Positions 44,620 to 57,070 of a stretch of DNA of 64,000 nucleotides are shown here, piece by piece. A program made the translations under genes and the position numbers. Every line of letters starts with the position of its first letter. Positions within the stretch are counted from its first letter, which is position 1. Source of the stretch: Unio delphinus (taxonomy: Eukaryota > Mollusca > Bivalvia > Unionida > Unionidae); the NCBI GenBank assembly GCA_029339505.1, contig JAQISU010000096.1, forward strand, positions 9,188,001-9,252,000. The letters run 5' to 3'. Below the pieces are notes generated by a model, which was given only the letters and a program-made list of their open reading frames with translations, ran no database searches and had not been told where the DNA came from.

Positions 44620-46690
44620 TGGAGGAACAGAACTTCCGTTTGATGTCAATAAATGCAAATGCAATAAATAATAAGAAATTAGAGAAGCTAAAAACAGAAG
44701 GCGACTTTGACATGCTTCTCATACAAGAGACTCTTAACGCTCTAACAAATGAACTGAAAACTGAGGGACAAAAGATGTGGACTGTATTATCATAACTAAC
44801 GACTTCATAGGGAGAGACATACGGGGAGGAGTTGCGGTTTTCATTAAAAAATACAAGGGGATTACAATGGGAAAGGATACAGGAGGGAAGTTGGTGGGGT
44901 TCATTTAATCAATGTGTTATTCCAACAAATAGGTATAGGAAATAAGAATTTATAGACGAATTGGCAAAGTATTTGGAGAGGTTCACTATGGGAAACTCGA
45001 TAATAGGAGGAGATTTCAATTGGGTGGGAGATAAAATTGACAGAACTGGAAAACTAACAACAGAGTACAAGAAATTTAAGGAAAAAATGGAATATATAAT
45101 GAAAACTCAAAAATTGGTTAACATTTACAGGAGACTCAACATACCCAATGTGGATTATAGGTTCGAGTACAATGGCAACATGGGAAGTAGGGTAGATACA
45201 TTTTGGGGTACATCTACAGCGAATAATAAATACATAAAATCGGGGATCATACATTATAAACTTTCGGACCATAAATTACCATACTTAGATATAGGGAAAA
45301 TAAACAGAATAAAATGGGGAAGAGGCCAATGGAAGATAAACAATAAGATAGTAGAAGATAACGAATTCGGGAGGGAAATAAAGGATGAAATATTTTTTTT
45401 AAAAATTAAAAAAGGGGAATTTGGATATAATAGAGAAATGGGATAAATTAAAAGAGGGATTCAAAGGCACAGCAATATAATATTCGAAACTAAGGATAGG
45501 GAAAATAAAATTAGAAAAAGAAGCCATAGTCAATTTACTAAAAACATGTACATCGCAGAGCAAAAAAATACACTAGAAGAAAGATTAAAAAAGATAAAAG
45601 GGTGAAGAAAAAGGGAAGGAAATAATAGCTGGGAAATTTACTAAGCTATACAAAAATGCAGAATGATTATCCAAAAGGGAAGAACTTAGAAGAGGTGGGG
45701 AGCAAACATTAGAATCATTGAAAATTGAAGGGGAAAGGAAAATAAAACACAAGAAGAGGATACTGGAATAAATACACAACTACTATAAGGAATTATATAC
45801 ATCACAAAATATAGATGACACAAAGATAGACGATTACTTACGAGAGACAGAATGCGTGACGATATAGGAACATTTGTGAGGATTTCGTCACGCAAGAAGA
45901 AATATTAGATACAATAGGGAAATTAGAAGCAAAAAAAATAATAAAGCACCAGGAAATATTCGAATCTCAGCGGAAGTTTACAGAAAATATAGCGGAGAGC
46001 TAACGCCAGTATTAGAATGGTTGTATAATAACATTGCACAGTGGAAAAAGAAAATGACAAGCAGCATAAGGGAAGGAATTATAACGTTAATATATAAGGG
46101 GAAAGGGAACACAGAAGAACTTAAAAACTGGAGGCCCATCTCCCTCCTTAATATAGACTACAAAACTATCATCAAAATGTTAGCGGAAAGAGTAAGGAAA
46201 GGATATGATAATACATATTAACCAGACAAGTGGGGCAAAAGTTAGGAACATACAGGATAACATATTAAGTATTAAAACAATAATACACCATATTAGTATC
46301 ACTCGACAGAGGAGTATTATGGTACTCATCGATAAAGAAAAAGCTTTTGACAGATTAGAACAAAACTATCTATATAAAACATTAGAAAAATTTGGATTTG
46401 GAAGGAACTTCCAAAACTTGACTAAAATTCAATACAGAGACATTAACTTGTATTTACAGGTAAATGTAGCTAAAACGGAAAACAACTGACATAAAAAGAC
46501 CAGTGAGGGAGGGGATGCCGACTATGTATGCTATTATACGTAATAGCCATTGAAATTCTGAGCATAACAATAAAACTGGACAACGATATCAAATGAGTTA
46601 AAGTTCCAAATATTTGAGAAGAGATTAAAATGCTACAACATGCAGATTGATTACACAAACTTTGTACAAGATACAAAATCCAATATGAAA
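44620..46690 (+). pseudogene. L1/Tx1-like LINE ORF2: endonuclease and reverse transcriptase
   Basis: The endonuclease begins MEEQNFRLMSINANAINNKK (44620) and DMLLIQETLN. The open 161-codon frame (44961-45446) has SIIGGDFNWVGDKID (GDFN site), SRVDTFWGTST and YKLSDHKLPYLDI (SDH site). RT pieces: GIITLIYKGKGNTEELKNWR then PISLLNIDYKTI (46075-46170), VLIDKEKAFDRLEQNYLYKT (Asp-bearing RT motif; 46320) and RDINLYLQVN. The YxDD block is not visible before the element is interrupted at about 46760. Moderately decayed. The same family recurs at 54765-56420. Confidence 0.75.
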
Positions 46691-46759
46691 CTCATAAAGG
46701 AATTCGAAAGATTTTTGGGAAAGTATTGGGATCCAAAACAAATACCGAGAAAACTGAAA

Positions 46760-47530
<771 letters not shown>

Positions 47531-48420
47531 CAACTTGTACTCAAAATAAGGGACGGTCAACCATATAAGCAATGGAATATTTTATACTTGAAAGATAATC
47601 TTACTGAAACAATATTGTACAAAATAATAGATTTTATTGTAGGGAGTATGACGGCATGCGAACAGATAACAGTCATAGGGAAGCACTAGATAGGAAATTT
47701 TAATATAAGAGGAGGGAGGGGACAAGGCCCCTCATGCGGAAAGTACGAGATTAGGACGCCATGAGGCTAAATCACATGACGCTTCGCGAAGTGGAAAGGC
47801 TCATGGAAGAGTCAGGAATTAATTCGCTTAGAGGTAAACCAATCATACAACATATAAACAAGGAATAAGACATTAATTGGTCTGTTTTATAAGTGCTTCC
47901 TAAAACCCATGCCCCGCATAGGGTAGTAAAAATCACTTGTGAGCTATACTGAACTCTACTCGACTTCTTTTGTAGCTATCGCACTACACAGAGAGCCCTC
48001 CTTCCAGGGCCAATAAACCATTTAGAAATTTTTACTAAGAAAATTATTATAACTAATTTGAGACGACTCGAGGTGAGAAATGTACAATAATAATAAAAAA
48101 GTACATTACTCATTTCGAACGCAGTCGATCTCAATATACAAAAATAGAATCAGGCAAAGTCGACACACAAAACATAGTAGGGCATTTTTTTAAAAAAAAA
48201 ATTGTACTTATAAATATAAATAGAAATTAAATACACCGGACTTTGCAGAAAAATCAAAAACGTAAAATAAAATAAAATCACTGTTTAAAGGAAAATGGTG
48301 ATGATCTGTTTATAGGTCCTGATCACCAAAAGAACAAAGACAACTGGGAAAATTCGATTGTAGAAAAGGCTATCCTAACATAAACACATTGTATATATGT
48401 GTATACATATAGCACACAGA
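47531..48420 (+). mobile_element. L1/Tx1-like LINE 3' UTR
   Basis: Non-coding. About 48225-48390 (CACCGGACTTTGC, GATGATCTGTTTATAGGTCC, ACAACTGGGAAA) aligns with 56262-56405, the corresponding region after the second LINE copy. This identifies it as family 3' UTR. Confidence 0.65.
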
Positions 48421-49140
48421 CATATAGCAAAAACAATAAGAGCAAATTCAGGTTACAGGAGACCCCTAGCCAGGGTCAAACAAAACTTTTAGGGAAGGAA
48501 CCAAAGAGAAGGTGGAACCAAACCAACTCTGAGGAACCACCCTATATAAATATTAAGGGAAAAGGGAAAAAATACCCCTTTCAAAATATTTTATAATCCC
48601 GATGGGGAAAAATAAAGTTCAAACGAGTTAAATGGAAATAAAAAAGCAAGATAACATCAGGGGGAACACAACACACATGAATACAACTTTTAGCTTTTTA
48701 AAGGGGGGGGGGGGGGCGGGGCATCTGTCTGGTGCCCCCCCCCCCCAAAAAGAAAGTATTCAAGTCTTTAGATACTAGCTAGTCAGCAAGACAGAACTTA
48801 ATTAGTCACAACTTTATATGAACTGGCACTTACACTTTCAAACTTTTTACTTGAACATTCACTTCTACCAGGTAAATATCTCAATATTTGGAAGGTAACT
48901 AATGGTACCACTGTCCACGAAAAAGGCAAGAGTGGCATGCATGGATATAGACACATCGTCATGGCAAAACTAATGAAAAGTTACCTTTTCCATTATTGAA
49001 ACAAATTCACATTTTATGACTAATATTGAGAATCTGTTGTTTTACCCGGATAGATTACTGTGAACCTACTACTACATTTGTATTATCGTACTCTTGTAGT
49101 TACGGAATATGAATAACTTGCCTTGAAGTAAAAAGCCTTT
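48421..49140. other. Non-coding stretch with a G/C homopolymer hairpin
   Basis: At about 48700-48746 a G12-CGGGG run is followed by ATCTGTCTGG and then TGCC plus a C13 run. It can fold into a GC-only hairpin. Nothing else recognised. Confidence 0.6.
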
Positions 49141-49149
49141 GCTAGAGAA

Positions 49150-49560
49150 TGGTATAAGGGACTATTCATTACATTATATAGAGTCCGTGTCAGGGACAAT
49201 ATATTCAACTGGATAACCTCTCTGGCAGCAATGCGTAGTTTCAATTGGCAAAAAGGACTAGTCATTCATTGAATTGTATACAGTTCGTGCTAGGGGCAGT
49301 ATATTAAACTGGGCAACCTCACTGACAGCAATGCGAAATTCTAAATGGCATAACGACTAGTCAATAAATTATATTCAGCCTGTGTTAGGGGAATATATTA
49401 AACTGGACAACCTCTTTGGCAACAATGTGTAGTTCTTAATGGCATAAGGACTATTCATTAAATTATATACATCCCGTATTAGGGACCATATATTAAACAG
49501 AACAATTTCTCAGACATAAATACGAATTTCAACTAGTCATTAAATTATATACAGGAATGC
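49150..49560. repeat. Tandem repeat, about 108-bp unit, four copies
   Basis: Units share GGACTATTCATTAAATTATA, then TATTAAACTGG(A/G)CAACCTC and GCAGCAATGCG(T/A)A. The fourth unit is truncated and divergent. Located just upstream of the I/Jockey-type LINE end. Confidence 0.8.
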
Positions 49561-49799
49561 GTGGCAATTTGAAATGTGTGCTGTTACTATTTTGAATAAG
49601 TTCTGCAGTGTTAGCTTCGTGAGCAAATATCTAGACTAATACTTCATAATAAACCATTAATTACACACCCTAATACTCCTTGTGTCTTGGGTTAAATATT
49701 TCTCCAAAATTTTGTCATCTTTAATTGTTCATTTGATCTTATGGGCAACGTTTGATTCAACTGATAAAACAGATACATTGTCAATGAAGTTGTCGAGAG

Positions 49800-50757
49800 A
49801 GTGCGCTCGATTCGTTCAATCACTTTCAAGTTTTGTTTAAAAATAGAAGCCTTAGAAATAATCAACACCCAGTACCACCAATATACAAAAATATACACGG
49901 ATGGCTCCAAAATTACTAATCCATATAAAACAGCTGCAGCAATGGTCATACCAGAGCATAAAGTACAAATAGGCAGACGCCTCCCAGACTACTGCTCTAT
50001 TTACACAGCTGAATTCTGGGCCATCCTAAAATCATTACAATGGATTGAAGAGTTCAAACCCAATAAGACAGTGATTATTAGTCACTCGCTAAGTGTCCTC
50101 TCTTCAATTCAAACAAACACCACTAAATGTAGGGAAGAGTTTCTCAATCAAATAAACACCAAACTAAAACAACTCGATACCAAAAATATTACTGTAGAAT
50201 TCTTGTGGATCCCCTCCCACATTGAAATTAAAGGCAACGAAATGGCAGACAAACTAGCCAAAGAAAAACTAGGCGAACCAAATTTCGAGCCACTACAATA
50301 TAGTACTTCAGAACTATACAGTATAATAAATACGCAAATAGATAAAAAATGGCAAAACGATTGGGATACTAGTACAAAAGGGAGAGTGTTGTACACTACG
50401 GTTAAGGAAGTTAAAAGGAACATAAAACCGCCCAGGGGCTTACCAATAGAACAAACAATCATAAATAGAATAACTATAGGTAAAACCAGGCTGGCAAACA
50501 GCATGGGAAAATATATAGGACCCTTTCCTCATAACATAAACTGCTACAATTGTAACACCCCTGAAGATCTCCATCATATCTTCAACAATTGTACCAAAAC
50601 CAAAAAAGAAAGGGACAAATTTAGATCAAAACAGCTAGAAATTAAAGCCCCCTATACATACCCAGAGATTTTACTAAACTCAAATACAAACTTAGCAGGG
50701 ACACATAAAAACATGATAGAATTTCTTAAAAACATAGAAAAAATAGATAAAATTTAG
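49800..50757 (+). pseudogene. I/Jockey-type LINE ORF2 C-terminus: RNase H and zinc finger
   Basis: A single open frame of 318 codons with no internal stop. RNase H motifs: KIYTDGSKI (first Asp, about 49895), YTAEFWAILKSLQW (Glu), IISHSLSVLSSI (the usual SDS Asp is His) and WIPSHIEIKGNEMADKLAKE (last Asp). The zinc motif CYNCNTPEDLHHIFNNC lies near 50540, and the C-terminus is Lys-rich. RNase H removes the RNA template during retrotransposition; the Asp-to-His change should inactivate it. The reverse transcriptase is missing, so the copy is 5'-truncated at about 49790 and the ATG is internal. Different family from 36.6-38.2 kb. Confidence 0.8.
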
Positions 50758-50825
50758 ACCACAATCACAATAAAATCCCTGTAAAGACAGGAAGTGTAGG
50801 CCCCTAAACGAATTATCAAGGAACC

Positions 50826-51075
50826 TCTTAAGGACGGGTGAGCTAAGCAACGGTACGGACCAGGGTGCGGTATCTGGGCACAACTATGAAAAACCTTTGA
50901 CGTGTCGCTTAACGGCCCCGGATATTTCCGGCAGAGGCCCATATGTTGTCGCTTGGCCACCAAACCTCACGGACTAGACCGGGGGCGGTCTTCTGGGTGT
51001 GACAGTGAAAAACCCTTGACCGTGTCGCTTAACGGCCCAGGATATTTCCTGCAAGGACCCACTAGTCATCATCTA
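50826..51075. repeat. Tandem repeat in LINE 3' region, about 115-bp unit, two copies
   Basis: Each unit ends TGTCGCTTAACGGCCC(C/A)GGATATTTCC with GACCAGGGTGCGGT / GACCGGGGGCGGTC upstream. It follows the RNase H frame by 70 bp, so it is probably LINE 3' UTR. Confidence 0.75.
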
Positions 51076-51421
51076 GTTGACCAAACCACACACCTGACCT
51101 CAAATTGAGGAAAACCTTAGAAAACAAAAATAAGCCACACTAACCTGAGTACAAAAACATCATAATGGTCATAAATAGTTACACCAAATGATAGGATGCA
51201 ATCAAAAAGCATAAAAATAGGCAGTAGGAAAAAACAACACAAAACCAAAAGCTAACTCCCTACTCACCACTTTCTGCCTCTAATCTGTCACTTCTTAACC
51301 TCTCTCAGCAATATAAATAAAGTATACAGTGCAAAACCACACATCCAACAATAACTAGGATAATTAAAAGTAGCACAAATCAGTGAACCGAGACCGGTGC
51401 ACATAAACTAGATAGGAACAT

Positions 51422-51715
51422 AGGATGTGACCCCAAATTAGATATATAAGGTAGTCTAAAACACCCAAAGACTATCAGGCCCAGCGGCACAAGGCCGCAC
51501 ATACATCTAAAAATCAGAAAGTAATTACGATAAGACCCCAAACCTAGAAAATATAAGGTAGTCACAAACCCAAGACTATCAGGTCCAGCGGCACAAGGCT
51601 GCAACTATAACCAAACGTAGAAAATTAAGTCACTAATAGGGCCCCAAATAGCAACTATAAGGTGACCCAAGCCCAAGGTCATCAGACACCGCAACACAAT
51701 GCTGCACATAACAAA
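51422..51715. repeat. Tandem repeat, about 105-bp unit, three copies
   Basis: Units share GACCCCAAA, ATATAAGGTAGTC, AAGACTATCAGG, CCAGCGGCACAAGGC. The third unit is more divergent. Confidence 0.8.
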
Positions 51716-51904
51716 TCAGAACCAACAAACTCAAATAATTCTCACACATAACACTAAATGTCAAAGAACGTCACAGAAAGCACTGTATACTAAAAATTAC
51801 TCTAGATAAAAGCACAGAGTATATAAATAGGGGATAGACCCAGAAAAGCAGCCTACCAAGCCTGGCCCTTCGCCTCGCCCTCTACCTACTCCGCCTGCTC
51901 CAGC

Positions 51905-52185
51905 AACTACACGTGCTTAGCACGTCCATTAACAACCAAAAACACCGGATGGCATGAATATGAGTGTGTGCTGGAACTATTCCCACTCATATATATACTT
52001 ACAGGCCCTACAATCACACCGCAGTAGCTCAATAGTTACTCAGATGTGACGGCCTAATTAAATAGTGTTCCCTGAACACATAAACGCCTGCAGGGTGGTG
52101 GCACCATACCCACCCTCAGGATAATTAAATAACCGTCCATTGACGGATAAAACAGTGATAAGAGCCCTCGGGACGAATCACTTAA
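51905..52185. other. Serial-hairpin block, copy 1 (candidate structured RNA)
   Basis: Perfect or near-perfect stems in series: ACGTGC/GCACGT (51911-51925), ATGAGTG/CACTCAT (51960-51990), GTAGCT/AGTTAC (52024-52039), GTGTTC/GAACAC (52065-52079), CCTG-AGGGTG/CACCCT-CAGG (52087-52120), CCGTC/GACGG (52133-52146), AGTGAT/ATCACT (52154-52182). The order and linkers match copy 2 at 53225-53470. No protein frame covers it. Confidence 0.65.
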
Positions 52186-53224
52186 AGCCCATTATTCAAT
52201 TCAATTCAATAAGGGTTCATTCATCATCCGTTCCACATCATCATTCGAGCAGTGAACACCGAACAGGCAAGACCGGTCCTCGCTCGGAGACGCAGCAAAC
52301 GGACTACAGCAGAAAAGAAGCCATGAGGACTGCATAACAAAAACGAATTGCGGCCATAGGCAAATACGGTATCTCATCAAATGATAGAGAACTACCCTGC
52401 TGAAAGGAATCGTAGCTGTACTGAACTCCCTGGAGGAAATAACTTCAATACATGGCAGGACGGAATGGTAAATGGCGGACAGCACGAGGAAAACAGACGT
52501 GCGGCTAGTAGGGAAGTTGGCGGACGACACGTGACATTTTTTGAATTTATGCTCATGTGTAACGAATGCTGAAGCTTGAAATTACCCTGCTATGGATCGT
52601 GATACAAACCATAAATCTGGCCTGACATCTTGTTGAAGGGAGATGCAGCTTTTTCAATGGAATGGGAACCATGAGGGACTCTGGGAACCCATATACCTGA
52701 GAAGCTAACCCAGCCATTTTGTCTAGACGAAAAGCAAAATGACACACATCGTTGCTTTCATTGCCTGGTTGAAATAGGGTTCTCATTTGGTTACGAGAAC
52801 CCTCTTCGAGTAATCTCTATTAACGGAAGCCGACTTGATCAATTTAGAACACCGCTCACAATTAACAAACTTTATTACCAAACAGTGACTACATTTTTAT
52901 ATGTCGCAGAGACATATTAGTTAATCAGATTTGTTAGGGACTTATAATACGTACACTTTTGTACTAGAAAACTGGTATAGTTAGGATGCTAAAGAAAATT
53001 CTACGACTATAATATTTGATACAATTGCAGAGGTGGCTAACACAATATTGGTATTTTTTACGTCCATTATTACAACTGGACTTGATTTGAAATAAGTATG
53101 GCTAAGGCGTTTCAAGGCTAAAACGACATCCAAAGGCTGGCTTCCCGGGACTTTTTCCTCCTTTTCTGCGACCAGAACCTCTCAACATGACGATATGAGA
53201 AAACTATTTTTCTCTCGTCATTAT
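52186..53224. other. Spacer between the two hairpin blocks
   Basis: No gene recognised. It contains a further 9-bp perfect stem AGGGTTCTC/GAGAACCCT (52775-52803). A long stem ATGACGA-(3)-GAGAAAA/TTTTCTC-TCGTCAT lies at about 53188-53222. Confidence 0.45.
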
Positions 53225-53490
53225 TTGATGCCATTGCATCTCTAGTACACCTCCGCTGATTGGTTGATAGGGTTGAGTGCGTGTTGGTATTATTCCCACT
53301 CACCTGAAGGTCTTTCATTCATGTCGATAGTCCCTATTTAGGGACTCTAATTGACGACCAAATTAAATAGCACACTATGTGTGCATTAACGCCCGTGGGG
53401 ATGTGGCACTATTCCTTACCCCACGGGATTAATTAAATATCCAACATTGTTGGTATTAAACGGTGCTAAATGTTCCTCGTGAACGAAGCT
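53225..53490. other. Serial-hairpin block, copy 2 (candidate structured RNA)
   Basis: Stems in the same order as copy 1: GATGC/GCATC (53227-53240), TGAGTG/CACTCA (53274-53302), AGTCCC/GGGACT (53329-53346), GCACAC/GTGTGC (53370-53384), CCCGTGGGG/CCCCACGGG (53392-53427), CCAAC/GTTGG (53441-53453). Linker AATTAAATA precedes the fourth and sixth stems in both copies. Stem sequences differ between copies but pairing is kept. Confidence 0.65.
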
Positions 53491-53526
53491 CTATAGTTAA
53501 ACTATTCGATTCGATAATAAGAATGA

Positions 53527-53625
53527 TGGAGGTCGATTTTACAAACTAATCAGTCTAATAAGTTTCGTAAATGCTGTATATTATAGTTTTTTCTGAAACG
53601 TTGATAATTAATCAGTTTGATAAAT
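53527..53625 (+). repeat. Dispersed repeat copy 2 (about 97 bp)
   Basis: Second copy of the repeat at 40888-40985, same orientation. Confidence 0.8.
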
Positions 53626-54370
53626 GTTCTAAAATACAAGCTATTTGTTATCAAGAAAGGATCACTAAACTCTAAAAAGCTATAAACATAGACACAAATA
53701 TAAATAGCACATATCATTGTTTCATTGCAATAAAATACAAACGATTGCCACAAAACAATAACATACAATTAGTCTGTGCCCTAAAATAGTCTTATTTGGG
53801 GTAGGATATATCTGATATTCTTTCTCGGACTTGCAATAACATATTTCAAATACTTTATGCAGTCAAGCATTTATTGAACATGTCGAGGCTTCTTTGCACA
53901 GAAGGTATTGAATTCCTGTTTGTCTATACCTTAAACGTATTTACCACTTGCCACGCGTAATTCATTTGATTCGTAAAGATGGCCGATATCGATTAACTGG
54001 CATGACGTAGCTTTTCCGTGTTTGTAGTTTTTTTCATGATATATGTGCTTCTTGTCTATCTTTGTATACATTATTGTGTTTCATCATGCATTGGCTGTTC
54101 AGTTCGTATGTGTTTCTTCATCTCCTTGTTTTGGAAACGAGAACAATTATAATTTTCCTCGGCTGTCTTGTTCCACTGTTAAGACGTCCTTCGTTGTTGA
54201 ATTTATCACCATCATATGACCGCCAGTTAACCCGTTTATGCTATGATTGACCCTCATTAATAAATATAATAACCACTCCTTGGCTTTTCATACTACATTG
54301 TGCTCAAGACTAAATGAACTGGGACTACATTCATCATTACTTAAATGTAAACGGAAGCGAAAAAAAACAA
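53626..54370. other. Non-coding stretch
   Basis: No supported feature. The short frames here have no recognisable domains. Confidence 0.45.
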
Positions 54371-54374
54371 CAAA

Positions 54375-54764
54375 CCTTGTTTAAAAACTGGCCGGCGTAA
54401 AACAGGAAGAAAAATTTCGGTTATCTCCTTTTCGCCTTTTCCAACAAAACAGTTTAAAAAAGTTCGGCCGTTAATTTTGATAAACTGGTGCAAACCCAAT
54501 TTAAATCGTCAACCGTTGTATCAACTGTCCCAGAGATACCACTGTGTATTGCAATATTCAACGCCCAATAAGTAGGACCACCGGAAAGGCGCACAGAAAT
54601 AGTTAATTTTATCAACGACCATAATTTCGACGTCTTCTTACTGACAGTAAAATGACAACAACAAAAAAAAACATCAGACGATGAGCCCAAGTGCGCGGAT
54701 CTAACACCCACCGCTTACTTCTTCAAGTCGTTCCCCCGCCACTCTCGCGGAGGTGGAATCTCCC
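54375..54764 (+). pseudogene. CR1/L2-like LINE endonuclease start, second copy
   Basis: Aligns by eye with 33705-34075 (CTGGCCGGCGTA, AAATCGTCAACCGTTGT, AGGCGCACAGAAAT, ATTTTATCAACGACCA, CTCTCGCGGAGGTGGAAT). Stops and indels are more numerous than in the first copy. It breaks off at GGTGGAAT (about 54762), where L1-like sequence begins. Confidence 0.8.
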
Positions 54765-55762
54765 TCCTTAACATTGATTATAACATTATTAGCAAACGTT
54801 TAGCAGAGAGCGTTAAAATGATTAGATAGAATAATTAACATTAATCAAACATGTCGGGCAAAGGGAAGATATACACAAAATAACATTCTAATTATTAGTA
54901 CGATAATAGAAACATAGACATCACTGGACAGAGATGTACCATGGTACTATTTGACCAGGAAAACGCATTCGACAGATTACAACAAAACGATTTATACAAA
55001 ACATTAGACAAAAAGAATTTATAAAACTGGACTAAAATCCTGTACAGAGACATTAACTCGTGTGTACAAGTAAATGGGGCTAAAACAGAAAACACTGACA
55101 TGAAGAGATCAGTGAGAGGGATGTCCACTTTATATGCTATTATACGCAATAGCAATAGAAATACTAAGTATCAAAATAAGACTCAACACAAACAAATAAA
55201 AGGGATCAAAGTTCCAAACATTAATTCCTATAAAAAAAACCATATAGGAACTTGAAACATTTGGAAAAGTATCGGGGTCAAAATTAAATCCTGAGAAAAC
55301 TGAAATATTACTATTAGGAAACTGGAAAGGTAAACAACAGGAGGTTCACAACAGGGTTTACCCCTCCCATTCATTAAAGACAAAGTAAAGGCCCTGGGAT
55401 CTATTTTGGTAAAGACGAGGAAAAAGAAAACCTCAAAAAATCAAGGAAAAGATAAAACAAAATTTGTAAACCTGGGCACTCACGCCATTATGCCCAATGG
55501 AATGGGCCCAAGTAGCAAAAACTACATGTATGTGCACTTAAACTACATTATAAAATAGATAGACATTAAAAATGAACATTTCAAAATAATAGATAACGAA
55601 ATTATCAAATACTTATGGGGCTTTAAAATGCAATACATAAACAAGGACACATTATATATGGACGGAAAGAGGCCAAGGGGCTTTGCCATCCCAAACCCCG
55701 TCCTCATAAAAAACACGAACATTTGAAACAGATTTAAGGAAATTAAAGCGAAGCCCAAAATA

Positions 55763-55861
<99 letters not shown>

Positions 55862-56420
55862 ATTCTCTGTGAAGCATAGATATGACATATATAAAAAATA
55901 ATAAGCTAACAAAAGTTATAAAAGTGCCACAAAAATTAAGGTCAATAGAAGAATGATTAAATAAATATAGGGACATTAGAGAACTATGGGAAATAGAAAC
56001 AAAGGCAACATACAAATGGTTAACAGAAAACACAATAAATAGAAAAACAAGTAAAGATGAACAAGAACGCAAAAAAAATATTAATTAGGATAGGTGAAGT
56101 ACGATTTAAAAAAAAAAATGTCCTGACCCCGACTCGAACACAGTCGGACTTAACAAAAAAAAAGGCAAAAGGCAAAGGACGACACGGAAAAAGGTGCAGT
56201 CATTAAAACATTAGGACTTTTAATTTTTGTTTAATAGTAAACTGTATAAATAAAATAAAATTAGTACACCGGATTTTGCTGGAAAATTCAATATTCTAAA
56301 TAAAATTAAACGGATGTATTAATGAAAATTAGTGATGATCTGTTTATAGGTCCGTATCACTGAGTAGACAACTGGGAAATTTGACACGAAAAGGCTATGC
56401 TTACAAAGAAACATAGCATG
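54765..56420 (+). pseudogene. L1/Tx1-like LINE, second copy, 5'-truncated
   Basis: Starts CTCCCTCCTTAACATTGATT, equal to RT motif SLLNIDY of the first copy (46138). Then come MVLFDQENAFDRLQQNDLYK (about 54940), RDINSCVQVN and a RSVRGMSTLYAII piece (55095-55150) that is the RT motif following. KTEILLLGNWKGK lies at 55300. (TA)n at 55768-55858 sits at the same place as in the first copy. The C-terminal region 55865-56090 and a 3' UTR to 56420 follow. No YxDD intact; many stops. Confidence 0.75.
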
Positions 56421-56429
56421 TCTTTTTTA

Positions 56430-56800
<371 letters not shown>

Positions 56801-57070
56801 TACAACATTCTATCTGATAATGACCATTGCACATTTTTTACAGTTCTTTTAAGTCTCTCAAGACGCTTGACAGATACATGAAAGTTTATAGTTGAGATGA
56901 CTTGGGATGAAGCCGTGAGAACATCGTTCGGCTCCACATCAGCGAAATTGGCTTGACTTATATTTTATTGCTTGGAACATTGTTGAAGTGATCGTTTAAC
57001 GAGGTTGAACAGTTGAAAACTACATCGAACTAATCTTTGTCAGACACAATTCACATCTTGTATCAAAACA

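Noticed and set aside
52154..52182. Hammerhead ribozyme in the hairpin block (TGATAAG...CGAA)
   Set aside because: The invariant core bases (CUGANGA ... GAAA) are not conserved in either copy, so I treat it as an ordinary hairpin.
54062..54250. Short frame 5' of the CR1-like fragment
   Set aside because: No domain, no supporting context; length expected by chance.
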